DNA of 64,000 bases from FEN-1279 sp964501535 (lineage in GTDB: Bacteria > Bacteroidota > Ignavibacteria > Tepidaquicellales > Tepidaquicellaceae), in contig CAZCSV010000002.1 of assembly GCA_964501535.1 (NCBI GenBank), positions 310,001-374,000 on the forward strand, written 5' to 3'. How positions within the stretch are numbered: the stretch's first letter is position 1; every line of letters starts with the position of its first letter. Below the pieces are notes generated by a model, which was not told the DNA's origin, did not search any database, and was given only the letters and a program-made list of their open reading frames with translations. Below, piece by piece: positions 7,923 to 16,407 of the stretch. Made by a program: the position numbers and the translations under genes.

Positions 7923-9164
7923 TTAAAAAATTAACGTTTTTATAAGGATTCCAGCGAATGCTGAAATAAGTATGAGATATATATCCTTAAATTTTGTAAG
8001 AAATAAAATTAATACCGATGCCAGAAAAAGGATTATTGTAGGCAGGTCAATTAACGCATCTTTTGAAAGCATAAAGGCAGTGGATATGATTGCTCCGAGG
8101 GCGGCGGCATTGGCACCTTTTATTAAGGACTGGAGATAAAAATTATCTTTGAACTTGTGAATTTTCTGGGCAAGAATTAAAACTAAAATAAAAGTCGGAA
8201 GAAAGATGCAGACAGTAGCGACAACAGAGCCGATAACGCCGGAAGTCATATATCCGATGAATGTAGAAGTGATGACAACGGGACCGGGCGTTATTTGTCC
8301 GAATGCAATTCCGTCAATGAATTCTCTTGCAGTAAGCCATCCGAGGTTATCGACTATTTCCTGTCTCAGCACTCCGACTATTACGAATCCGCTGCCGTAT
8401 GTCAGCGAGCCTACTTTCAGAAAAAGCAGAGCCAGAGCGAGCAGATTAGCAGAGAAAACGGAGCTTATCAGTATTGCGGAAAAGCTTTTAATGGTTTTGG
8501 CAAACGAATTAACAAAGGAGAACAGAAGCGGTAAAACCCCGATAAAGGAATTTAGGGAATTGCCTTTTATTTTTCTTTTGGCTGAATAAAAAATCAGAGA
8601 AATAATTGCAAATGCAATTATTATATAAATAATCTGAATTTTAAATACTATTGTCAGAAAAATAGAAAGAAAAAAAATCACATAAAGATAAAAGTCTTTG
8701 TGAAAAATCGATTTGCTCAGGTTCAAGCCTGATTTTGCAATAATGGCAATTATTACCGGGCTGAGTCCGTAGAGTGCATAGCGGACATATTCAATATCCC
8801 TGAATTCTTTATAGAAAACGGAGAAAGCAAGGACGAGCAAAAACGAAGGAAACACCAGACCGAATCCCGCGAAGAATGCACCCCAGAATCCTTTACGATA
8901 ATAGCCAAAATACACCGCAACCTGAAAAGAAAGCGCCCCGGGTGCTATCTGAGCATAACCGAAAATATTCTTGAATTCATCCATCTGCATCCAGTTTTTT
9001 TTCATAACAAGGTTGTAACGGATTTTTTCAATGATAGCAAGAGGACCGCCAAAACCTATGAATCCAAGAATCAAAAAATATTTAGCGAGCTCGAAAAGAG
9101 TAATCTGATGCAAATTTATTTTACCGTTTTTGAGAATATTAAACCTAAAAAATAAGAATCGCAA
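7923..9164 (-). CDS. chrA: Chromate transporter (ChrA family), two-domain form
   Basis: A 413-residue membrane protein made of two homologous CHR domains. The first carries GFIGFGGPLAIIEKI and YAQIAPGALSFQVAVYFGY; the second carries TYGSGFVIVGVLRQEI and FGQITPGPVVITSTFIGY. These are the paired FGGP/GP-type loops of the family. About ten to twelve membrane helices are visible. Characterised members export chromate by proton-coupled antiport, but many bacterial relatives have no proven chromate role, so the true substrate may be another oxyanion. The gene is downstream of isocitrate dehydrogenase on the same strand, separated by a hairpin terminator, and so is probably transcribed on its own. 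The first 15 or so residues before the conserved part are basic and could reflect an over-long start. Confidence 0.87.
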   Translation of the reverse strand: MRFLFFRFNILKNGKINLHQITLFELAKYFLILGFIGFGGPLAIIEKIRYNLVMKKNWMQMDEFKNIFGYAQIAPGALSFQVAVYFGYYRKGFWGAFFAGFGLVFPSFLLVLAFSVFYKEFRDIEYVRYALYGLSPVIIAIIAKSGLNLSKSIFHKDFYLYVIFFLSIFLTIVFKIQIIYIIIAFAIISLIFYSAKRKIKGNSLNSFIGVLPLLFSFVNSFAKTIKSFSAILISSVFSANLLALALLFLKVGSLTYGSGFVIVGVLRQEIVDNLGWLTAREFIDGIAFGQITPGPVVITSTFIGYMTSGVIGSVVATVCIFLPTFILVLILAQKIHKFKDNFYLQSLIKGANAAALGAIISTAFMLSKDALIDLPTIILFLASVLILFLTKFKDIYLILISAFAGILIKTLIF

Positions 9165-9252
9165 AATTTGAAATTGAATTCAATGAATTAATTTATCATA
9201 GAAAAGGGGGTATCTACTGCAGTGATGTTCAGATTCATTGTTAAAAAAAATA

Positions 9253-9295
9253 TTCCCACAATTTTATACGAAAAAACTATATTTTTTTGTGGGAA
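9253..9295 (-). terminator. Intrinsic terminator after isocitrate dehydrogenase
   Basis: Read on the minus strand, a 9-bp stem (TTCCCACAA with TTGTGGGAA, 25-base loop) is followed by TATTTTTTTT. It lies 31 bases beyond the icd stop codon. Confidence 0.65.
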
Positions 9296-9325
9296 AAAGG
9301 ATTATGTAAATGAGAAAAAAATAAA

Positions 9326-10765
9326 CTATTGTGAATAACCCGGCTCGCCGTCGAAGTTATACAGATTTTCTATCTTGACGAAATCGAAACCGGAATCGTG
9401 AATCTTGTTCAGCAAATCGGTAATAAAATCATGTCTAACGATATCGCCCTTTCTTGAATTTTCATACCGGCATCTCCAAAGGTCAGTGCAGAAGGTACCC
9501 GCAAAACCGTCGGGCCAGACTTTTGTTCCTCTGTTGGTAATTCCGGTTAATTTCAGGTTGTCGGATTTAACTTTACCAAGCAATTTACCAAGGTCTTCGG
9601 CGTTTCCCGAACTCCAATCGATAAACACATCTACACCTACAAGTTCCTTGACTTCTTTTGTTGCATTGACTTTCTTTGCAATTATTTTTTTATCACCGCT
9701 CGGATGGTAGTCGACCGGTTTTAATACGGATGGTTTTTGTCCAAGTCTTTTTATTATTTCATCGGCAAATTCTTTCGTCCCGACCTTTTGTTTACTGACG
9801 CCTTCTCTGAATATATCGTAGGTGTGTATTCCGTCCTCGATAGTTTTCAGCCAGGCGTTATGAACTTTTGTTGCCACGTCGTGCTGTTTAATATGAATCA
9901 ACATCAGCACCGCACCAAGCAGTAGACCGGTTGGGTTGACAATGTTTTGTCCTGCTCTTCTCGGAGCAGAGCCGTGTATGGCTTCGAACATCGCGTAATC
10001 ATCTCCGATATTGGCAGAGCCTCCGAGTCCTATTGACCCCGACATTTCCGCTACAACATCGGATAATATATCGCCATAGAGATTTTCGAGTACTATCACG
10101 TCGAAATTTTCGGGTTTCGTGGCAAGCTTTGCCGAGCCGACATCAATTATCCATGATTCCTTTTCAATATCGGGATATTCCTCACCGATGCTGTCGAAAA
10201 GTTTATGAAAAAGCCCGTCGGTGATTTTCATAATATTGTCTTTAATAAAGCATGTGACTTTTCTTCTCCCGTTATTTCTGGCATATTCGAATGCATATCT
10301 GATAATTCTTTCCGAACCCGGTTTTGAAATAAGCTTTAGTCCCTGTGTGGTTTGTCTTGTCTGCCTGTATTCAATACCAGCATAAAGGTCTTCCTCGTTT
10401 TCACGGATAATAACGACATCAAGAACCGGATGTTTTGTCTGAATGAATGGATGGCTCGATAAGCACGGTCTGACATTTGCATAAAGTCCGAGTCTTTTTC
10501 TTGTGGCGACATTCAGGCTTTTATAACCGCCGCCCTGCGGTGTGGTGATGGGAGCTTTGAGAAATACTTTAGTTCTTTCTATGGATTCCCATGCATCCGG
10601 TGCTATACCTGCTGTATTTCCTTTCAGATAAACCTGTTCACCGATTTCGATTACTTCTTTTTCGATTTGCGCACCGGCGGTTTCAATAATTCTTAGCGTG
10701 GCATTCATTATTTCCGGACCGATTCCGTCACCATACGCAATTGTTATCGGGATTTTTTGAGACAT
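9326..10765 (-). CDS. icd: NADP-dependent isocitrate dehydrogenase, long form with C-terminal domain
   Basis: A 479-residue enzyme of the isocitrate/isopropylmalate dehydrogenase family that oxidatively decarboxylates isocitrate to 2-oxoglutarate in the TCA cycle. The N-terminal 330 residues hold the catalytic core: GDGIGPEI, the substrate-binding SLNVATRKRLGLYANVRP, the catalytic Tyr/Lys region (GIEYRQT and CFIKDNIMK), the metal-binding ENLYGDILSDVVAEM, and the cofactor loop AIHGSAPRRAGQNIVNPTG. Residues of about 345-479 form an extra domain found in the Thermus/Rickettsia-type enzymes and absent from the E. coli enzyme. The start ATG follows a GAAAGG site. The gene has its own terminator and appears monocistronic. 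Cofactor specificity is inferred from the subfamily and was not tested. Confidence 0.92.
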   Translation of the reverse strand: MSQKIPITIAYGDGIGPEIMNATLRIIETAGAQIEKEVIEIGEQVYLKGNTAGIAPDAWESIERTKVFLKAPITTPQGGGYKSLNVATRKRLGLYANVRPCLSSHPFIQTKHPVLDVVIIRENEEDLYAGIEYRQTRQTTQGLKLISKPGSERIIRYAFEYARNNGRRKVTCFIKDNIMKITDGLFHKLFDSIGEEYPDIEKESWIIDVGSAKLATKPENFDVIVLENLYGDILSDVVAEMSGSIGLGGSANIGDDYAMFEAIHGSAPRRAGQNIVNPTGLLLGAVLMLIHIKQHDVATKVHNAWLKTIEDGIHTYDIFREGVSKQKVGTKEFADEIIKRLGQKPSVLKPVDYHPSGDKKIIAKKVNATKEVKELVGVDVFIDWSSGNAEDLGKLLGKVKSDNLKLTGITNRGTKVWPDGFAGTFCTDLWRCRYENSRKGDIVRHDFITDLLNKIHDSGFDFVKIENLYNFDGEPGYSQ

Positions 10766-10893
10766 ACTTTACCTTTCTGATATTATTCTGAGTTTATAAT
10801 TTAAGTAACATAATTTCAGATAAATAAATTCAATTATTAAAATTTAATTTCTAAAAAATGCTTGCTGTGTGCGGTCGAATTTTAAGGCGGCGG

Positions 10894-11919
10894 TTATTTT
10901 ATAATTAATAATTTTTTGGTTTGTGAGAAGTCTTCGGTTTGTAGGTGATAGAAATAAACACCAGAGGGTATTTGGTTATTGGAAAATGGTATAGTATAAT
11001 TTCCTGAATTTAATTTTTTATTTAATAAAGTGATTATTTCCTTCCCGAGTATATCATAAATTTTCAGGTTCACAAATCCGGATTTTTGCAGAGCGAATTT
11101 AATAATTGTTGTATTGTTAAACGGATTTGGGAAATTCTGGAACAAAACAGTATGTTTGAGCAGGACACTATATTGGGGTTTCAGATTAACTGACTGCCAG
11201 GCGCATTGCTGATAAAACAAAGCCGATGAATCGGGTAATCCGCCGTTATAAGCAAGACCTGCCGGGGACCGGTTAAATATTTTTACGTAAAATACACAAG
11301 CTGTAAGGTAGGAACCTTCGAGCGTTGGATGGCTTTCATCCGGCTCCCAGAGATTTACGTATGGTTTAATTAACCTGGCAGTTCTCCACGCTTCACCGGC
11401 AGGAGAAATCATTGCGGAGAGAATATTCGAAATCATCGTATATGATGATTTCAGAGAATCCTGCATATGAAAAAAATCTGTAAACACAGGACTGCAGGAA
11501 GTATCGATGCACTGCTGACCGCCGTTTTTCCTTCCCCAAGTCATAAAGAAAATTGTATTGGAGTTCGGATTATAAAGTTTAATAATGCTGTCGAGTCCGG
11601 CGGCTGACGGATACATAGAATTGTACCGCAGATACTCGATAACAGGCGTCTGGCTTTGTTCCTGAAGCACGACGTAATCCCATATTCCATCTCTTATTAA
11701 ATTCAAAGTCGTTATTTCGTTCAAATGCATTTGAAACGTAAATCCACCCGGAGCGGAAATTCCAGTACGGACATTTTCTCCTCCGGAGGCGGAGAGATTT
11801 TTAAAGAGTAGCGGCAGGTCGTTTGCATAAGTATAACTGTTACCGATAAAGAGAATTTTTGTCGTATCGGCATATAAAAAAGAGGCGAAAATCGATAATA
11901 GAAAAATAATTTTATTCAT
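10894..11919 (-). CDS. Secreted SGNH/GDSL-type hydrolase with T9SS sorting domain
   Basis: A 341-residue exported protein. Residues 1-17 form a signal peptide. The SGNH fold starts with the nucleophile motif GNSYT (Ser28) and ends with DESHPT, where Asp194 and His197 complete the catalytic set; a Gln-rich VLQEQSQTP and a Gly/Asn block lie between. The last 85 or so residues are a type IX sorting domain (FQNFPNPFNNTTIIKF, then SGVYFYHLQ and a basic KKLLIIK end), which directs the protein across the outer membrane. It should hydrolyse an ester, perhaps on carbohydrate or lipid, at the cell surface. The substrate is unknown. It is divergent from the AlkD-like gene. Confidence 0.85.
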   Translation of the reverse strand: MNKIIFLLSIFASFLYADTTKILFIGNSYTYANDLPLLFKNLSASGGENVRTGISAPGGFTFQMHLNEITTLNLIRDGIWDYVVLQEQSQTPVIEYLRYNSMYPSAAGLDSIIKLYNPNSNTIFFMTWGRKNGGQQCIDTSCSPVFTDFFHMQDSLKSSYTMISNILSAMISPAGEAWRTARLIKPYVNLWEPDESHPTLEGSYLTACVFYVKIFNRSPAGLAYNGGLPDSSALFYQQCAWQSVNLKPQYSVLLKHTVLFQNFPNPFNNTTIIKFALQKSGFVNLKIYDILGKEIITLLNKKLNSGNYTIPFSNNQIPSGVYFYHLQTEDFSQTKKLLIIK

Positions 11920-11996
11920 TTTTTATTGATTAAAATAAAAATATAAATTTCAATTTTTAATTAAACTGACTAAATTAGTATAAAGAAGAATTATCA

Positions 11997-12713
11997 ATGG
12001 ATAAAAATAAATTTTACAAAGAAATAAAATCTTTCTGCGAAAGGAATGCAGATAAGAAACTCGTGATAAAGTATTCGAGATATTTTAAGGAAGGATACGA
12101 TGCGTATGGGGTGGATTCGAAGATTCTCGAAGCTCAATACGACAGATGGATTGAAACATATAAAAGTGGTATGTCTTTTGATGAGGCTAAAAAACTGGGT
12201 GATATGCTTTACTCTTCGGGCAAATACGAAGAAAGTGCACTGGCAATGAAGTTTTTCAGGGAATATAAGGATGAATATAAAAAGAAGGATTTAAGCACGG
12301 TAAAGAAATGGCTCGACAGATATGCGACAAACTGGGCTAACACCGATGTGTTAAGTTGGGAAATAATAAAATTATTTTTTCAAAAGGGTTTGATTAAATA
12401 TTCGGATTTAAAGGAATGGAGAGTCTCGAAATCCACGTGGACTAGAAGGGCGGTGCCGGTTTCTTTTATAAAAATTTTAGGAGAAGAAAAAGTTCAGCTC
12501 TTATTTGATTTCATATCACCTCTTGTAAATGACACCGAGAGGCCGGTTCATCAGGGGGTCGGATGGTTTTTAAGGGAGGTATGGAAAAAGGAACCAAAAA
12601 CTGCGGAAAAGTTTTTGCTTAAAATTAAAGATTATGCCCCGAGAACAATAATTCAATATGCAACCGAAAAGATGAGCAGGGAGGATAAGGCGAAATACAA
12701 ATCAAAGCGGTAG
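11997..12713 (+). CDS. DNA alkylation repair protein, AlkD-like HEAT-repeat family
   Basis: A 238-residue all-helical protein of the DNA alkylation repair (AlkC/AlkD) family. Residues that match the known AlkD active site are visible: Trp113 and Asp117 in NWANTDVLS have the same four-residue spacing as AlkD Trp109/Asp113, and Trp190 in VGWFLREVWKK matches AlkD Trp187. It would excise bulky or cationic alkylated bases without base flipping. The STWTRRAVPVSFI helix is also a family hallmark. It is divergent from the SGNH hydrolase and stands alone. The N-terminal 50 residues are more divergent, so the exact substrate range is uncertain. Confidence 0.85.
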   Translation: MDKNKFYKEIKSFCERNADKKLVIKYSRYFKEGYDAYGVDSKILEAQYDRWIETYKSGMSFDEAKKLGDMLYSSGKYEESALAMKFFREYKDEYKKKDLSTVKKWLDRYATNWANTDVLSWEIIKLFFQKGLIKYSDLKEWRVSKSTWTRRAVPVSFIKILGEEKVQLLFDFISPLVNDTERPVHQGVGWFLREVWKKEPKTAEKFLLKIKDYAPRTIIQYATEKMSREDKAKYKSKR

Positions 12714-13074
12714 AAACCGGTTTTGGTATATTTATAGTATTTTCTTAACTATAGCAGAAAAATTTCAAGATATATTTTCCTTTCATTAATGGTTATGATT
12801 TATCTCAATCCTTTATTATAATAGGTAATTATACAAAGATTTGTTAAAATCCCGTTTTTTTTAAAAAATATTTGGGGTAAAAAAGTATATAGCAAATAAA
12901 CAAAAAATTACTTAGCTTTTTTTGTTACAATTTGTAACAAAAAATATACAATTTGTAATAAATACTTTAAAATTTTTAAACCTTTAAAATAATTTTGTCT
13001 AACTGACTTTTTTAAGTTTCCAAACAGCGTAAAGCGAGGCTTGAACGCAGTCAAAGACAAAAGGGAGAATAGTT
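12714..13074. other. Gene-free AT-rich stretch, probable leader of the T9SS propeller gene
   Basis: These 361 bases hold no credible reading frame. They contain the perfect inverted repeat at 12918-12944, a TAATTTTG promoter-like element at 12990-12997, and a GGGAG ribosome site at about 13063-13067 before the ATG at 13075. No terminator for the upstream gene is visible. No RNA gene was recognised. Confidence 0.6.
12918..12944. promoter_or_regulatory. Inverted repeat TTTTTTGTTAC-N5-GTAACAAAAAA, possible operator
   Basis: A perfect 11-bp inverted repeat with the 5-base centre AATTT lies about 130-157 bases upstream of the T9SS propeller gene. The core ACAATTTGTAA recurs once more at about 12949-12959. 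The half-site resembles the repeat at 7799-7823. A DNA-binding site is more likely than a terminator because the T-run precedes the stem and the stem is AT-rich. Confidence 0.4.
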
Positions 13075-15759
13075 ATGAAAAAAATCTTCACATTTCTTTT
13101 CATTTCGGCTTTTATGGTTTTTGCAATGAATCTCGATGCACAGATTAATCAGGATTGGAAGTGGTCTCATCCCCAACCTCAAGGTAATACGTTACGTTGG
13201 GTCAAGATGATCGATTCCAACAACTGGTATGGTTGTGGTTATGCAGGAACATTTATGAAATCATCCAATGCAGGCGTCGCTTGGAATATTTATACGAATG
13301 CAGGCGGATGGCAATCATCTTATCAAGGACAGGGAAGAATCCTTTACAGCGGATGGTTCTTCAACTTGAATACCGGATTGGTCTGCGGCTCGAGCGGATG
13401 GATAGCAAGAACCACAAATGCCGGTCTGAGCTGGGATTCGATAGCATCACCGGCAACAAGTTCTTTATACGGAATGCATTTTATTAATTCCACTACGGGT
13501 TATATCGGTGGTTCCTCAGGAACGGTGTTAAAGACAACGAACGCTGGTTTAAACTGGACGGCACTTACAACAGGTATAACGACCACGATTTACAATATAT
13601 TTGCCGGGGACAATTTTGTTCTTGCACCTACGACATCTGGTAACGTGCGTTATTCTACCGATGCAGGTGCAACATGGGCAACTTCATATACGGGTTATTC
13701 TCATACCGTATATGATGTTAACTTTATTAATTCGACCACAGGTATGACATGCGGTACGTCGGGAAGAATTTATGTTACAACAAATGCAGGTCTTAACTGG
13801 ACTCTGCGTTCAAATCCTTATACAGGCACACAGTACGAATTAACATCGGTATCGACTTCCACACCTCCGTCCACTCCTTACTTGGAAGCTTTTACCGGTA
13901 CTACATTCCCCCCAACAGGATGGAAAACGGTAAACGTCTTGGGAACAGTGGTATGGGTAAGGTCAACAACTCAGTATCACTCATCTCCTGCCAGTGCATT
14001 CATTAATTACGACTGCGGCACCGGAGGCGGCGTGGATTGGTTAATTACACCTCAATGGACAATAGCTACGGGAGATTCGCTTGTATTCTGGCTAAGATGT
14101 AATGACTACGGATGGCCGCCGGATTCACTTTGCGTAAGAGTATCGACGACCGATACAGCTTTGGCACATTTTACAACAAGAATTCTTTACCTTGCGGAAG
14201 GCGTGAACTATCCTCCTGCCTCTACTTGGGGAAGATATGCGGCAAGCCTGAATGCTTTTGCAGGTCAGAATATTTACATTGGTTTCAAACATTCGAATAG
14301 CTGCGGTGACGGTGTTTTCCTCGATGATATTGCGGTAAATCGTGCTGCACAGACTATATCTTCATTTTACGTCGTTGGTGACCCGCAAAATGTATATAAA
14401 ACCGATAATCTTGGTGTTAACTGGACTGCGTTACCATACAACGACCCCAATATGCCGTGGACATCTACACATTATACACTGGATGTAAGTGGAAACAAAA
14501 TTTTTGTAGGCGGAGCTTATGGTTTGATGCAAAAAACGGTGAACGCAGGAGCAAACTTTACCTGTTTAACCAAATTCTTATCACCGGGAACTAAATATGG
14601 TGCCTGGGCTCAATATAATAATGGAAAGGTAATAGTAGTCGGTGCACCGGGTTCATCGGGCTTAACATTTGACCAGGTAATGATTTCCACAAACGGCGGA
14701 ACAAACTGGACAATAGCTCCGGTCAACTCTTCTGCTACTTTTTACAGTATAGATATGTTAAATGCAAATACAGGATTCATGTGCGGTACGTCGGGAAATC
14801 TCCGTAAGACAACTAACGGCGGTGCAAACTGGGATTCTGTGCCGGGAGCATTCGGAACAAATCTATTAAGAAGAATTGAGTTTGTAAACGCAACAACGGG
14901 ATATTTGTTCCAGAGCACTACAAATTCTGGCGGAGCCTGGAAAACAGTCGACGGCGGTGCAAACTGGACTGCGGTTTCGTTTGGAACTGAAGACAGCAGA
15001 ATATATTATTCCTCCTTTGTAAATGCCAATACAGGTTATGTGGGCAACTACACTCCGAAATTAATGAAAACTACAAATGGCGGTGCAAACTGGACGCTAT
15101 TGGCAAATACTCCTTTGGGTTCAGGATATATTTATGGAATAGATTTCTTTAGTCCTGACTCGGGTATTGTTTGCGGTACATCGGGAGCACGTCTCTGCAG
15201 AACATTAAACGGAGGAACAAGTTTCGATACTGTTCCGACACCATTTACAGCGAGTTTATATGGGTCTAAATTCTTTAAAATTAACAGCGGCTGGATTTTC
15301 GGTTATAATGGATTTGCCGGCAGAACAACCAATGGCGGTGCAAGCTGGCTTCTCTATAATACTTCAGGTTCTTATGGATACGGAAATTATATGACGAATG
15401 CCGATTCGGGATTTGTAGTTGGTTCAAGCGGATATATTCATAAAATCAGCAAATCTCCTCTAACCACTATAGAGTGGACGACAGAGATTCCGACTACTTA
15501 TTACCTGAAGCAGAATTATCCGAACCCGTTCAATCCGACAACGACAATAGAATTTGCATTGCCGAAAGCGGGATTGGTTTCACTGAGGATTTATGATGTT
15601 GCGGGTAGAGAAATTGTGAACGCATTGAATACGACATTAAATCCGGGTGTGGTTAAATATACATTTACCGGAACGAATTTTGCATCGGGTGTTTACTTCT
15701 ACAGATTGGTTGTTGACGGAAACACAATAGATACGAAAAAGATGGTACTTGTGAAATAA
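13075..15759 (+). CDS. T9SS-exported beta-propeller protein with inserted cleaved-adhesin domain
   Basis: An 894-residue surface protein. Residues 1-23 form a signal peptide. Most of the chain is a run of propeller blades of the YCF48/BNR type, each carrying a TTNAGLNWT or TTNGGANWT turn and a preceding GYIGGSSGTVLKT-like strand pair. Residues of about 265-425 interrupt this series with a cleaved-adhesin/MAM-like jelly-roll domain (FPPTGWKTVNV, DWLITPQWTI, GDSLVFWLR, NIYIGFKHS). The last 86 residues are a type IX sorting domain (QNYPNPFNPTTTIEFALP through SGVYFYRL to KKMVLVK). A binding or scaffolding role at the cell surface is likely, but no ligand is evident. The ATG follows an AAGGGAGAA ribosome site, and a strong terminator lies 28 bases after the stop. 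Confidence 0.9.
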   Translation: MKKIFTFLFISAFMVFAMNLDAQINQDWKWSHPQPQGNTLRWVKMIDSNNWYGCGYAGTFMKSSNAGVAWNIYTNAGGWQSSYQGQGRILYSGWFFNLNTGLVCGSSGWIARTTNAGLSWDSIASPATSSLYGMHFINSTTGYIGGSSGTVLKTTNAGLNWTALTTGITTTIYNIFAGDNFVLAPTTSGNVRYSTDAGATWATSYTGYSHTVYDVNFINSTTGMTCGTSGRIYVTTNAGLNWTLRSNPYTGTQYELTSVSTSTPPSTPYLEAFTGTTFPPTGWKTVNVLGTVVWVRSTTQYHSSPASAFINYDCGTGGGVDWLITPQWTIATGDSLVFWLRCNDYGWPPDSLCVRVSTTDTALAHFTTRILYLAEGVNYPPASTWGRYAASLNAFAGQNIYIGFKHSNSCGDGVFLDDIAVNRAAQTISSFYVVGDPQNVYKTDNLGVNWTALPYNDPNMPWTSTHYTLDVSGNKIFVGGAYGLMQKTVNAGANFTCLTKFLSPGTKYGAWAQYNNGKVIVVGAPGSSGLTFDQVMISTNGGTNWTIAPVNSSATFYSIDMLNANTGFMCGTSGNLRKTTNGGANWDSVPGAFGTNLLRRIEFVNATTGYLFQSTTNSGGAWKTVDGGANWTAVSFGTEDSRIYYSSFVNANTGYVGNYTPKLMKTTNGGANWTLLANTPLGSGYIYGIDFFSPDSGIVCGTSGARLCRTLNGGTSFDTVPTPFTASLYGSKFFKINSGWIFGYNGFAGRTTNGGASWLLYNTSGSYGYGNYMTNADSGFVVGSSGYIHKISKSPLTTIEWTTEIPTTYYLKQNYPNPFNPTTTIEFALPKAGLVSLRIYDVAGREIVNALNTTLNPGVVKYTFTGTNFASGVYFYRLVVDGNTIDTKKMVLVK
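13380..15350 (+). repeat. Intragenic repeats encoding propeller blades
   Basis: Short DNA units reading roughly AAYGGCGGTGCAAACTGGA recur every 150-250 bases (for example near 14817, 14952 and 15076), each encoding the NGGANW turn of one blade. They are coding repeats, and their near-identity at DNA level could allow blade gain or loss by recombination. Confidence 0.7.
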
Positions 15760-15787
15760 TTCACTTGAATAGATGAATAAAAATTTA

Positions 15788-15820
15788 AACCCTTTGACCG
15801 AAGAGGTCAAAGGGTTTTTT
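15788..15820 (+). terminator. Intrinsic terminator after the propeller gene
   Basis: A perfect 12-bp stem (AACCCTTTGACC at 15788-15799 with its complement at 15805-15816) and a 5-base loop are followed by a T-run. It may also end the convergent DNPH1-like gene. Confidence 0.85.
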
Positions 15821-15848
15821 GTTTGTTAAATTTGCAATAAAATTTATT

Positions 15849-16271
15849 TCAGGTAATTTTTATAAAAAAGTCGTGTATAAATTTCTTTGCTTCATCTATT
15901 GTCTCATACTCATTCAGAGATAATGAGTCACAGCCCGAAATCATTGCTGAAACAGGTATACCGGATTTTTTTCTTATACACAGGATTTTTTTGTTATGCT
16001 CGACTGCTCTGCCGATTTCATATCCGACACCGAGGCTTACATTGCTTACTTCTGCAATAATAACATCGGCTGATAACAGCCAGTCTATATCTCGGTCGTG
16101 AATGGCTTTATTAGAAAGTTCGATTTCTCCCTTCCCTTTAATTTCGGGATTTGAAAAATGCTCGGTAAGGACTTCACCGAAAATTTTCAGATAATCAATT
16201 AATTCTTTGTTTACTTTTTCCGAACCGTCTTTTTGTTCTCCCCTGATTGATGTTGCAAAGTAGATTTTCAT
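15849..16271 (-). CDS. 2'-deoxynucleoside 5'-phosphate N-hydrolase, DNPH1/Rcl-like
   Basis: A 140-residue enzyme of the nucleoside 2-deoxyribosyltransferase superfamily. It resembles mammalian DNPH1 along its length: YFATSIRGE at the N-terminus, EVLTEHF, HDRDIDWLLSADVIIAEVS, and LGVGYEIGRAVEHNKKILCI. The catalytic residues of DNPH1 (Asp80 and Glu104, 24 apart) correspond to Asp61 and Glu85 here with the same spacing. It would cleave the glycosidic bond of deoxynucleoside 5'-monophosphates, freeing the base and deoxyribose 5-phosphate, and may clean modified nucleotides from the pool. It converges on the T9SS propeller gene and is divergent from hutU. A general deoxyribosyltransferase is the main alternative. 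Confidence 0.85.
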   Translation of the reverse strand: MKIYFATSIRGEQKDGSEKVNKELIDYLKIFGEVLTEHFSNPEIKGKGEIELSNKAIHDRDIDWLLSADVIIAEVSNVSLGVGYEIGRAVEHNKKILCIRKKSGIPVSAMISGCDSLSLNEYETIDEAKKFIHDFFIKIT

Positions 16272-16407
16272 ATAAATAATCTTTAACTCAAAATTAAATA
16301 AACATTAAAGAATAATACAGGAATAAAAAAATTATTTATTAGATTTCACTTAAAGAATGTTTTGCTTAATTTTAAAAAATCATACAGAAAAATAAATTTT
16401 AATAATC

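Noticed and set aside
13380..15350. Regular short repeats that could suggest a CRISPR array
   Set aside because: The units are in frame, vary at wobble positions and encode propeller-blade turns; no constant spacer length.
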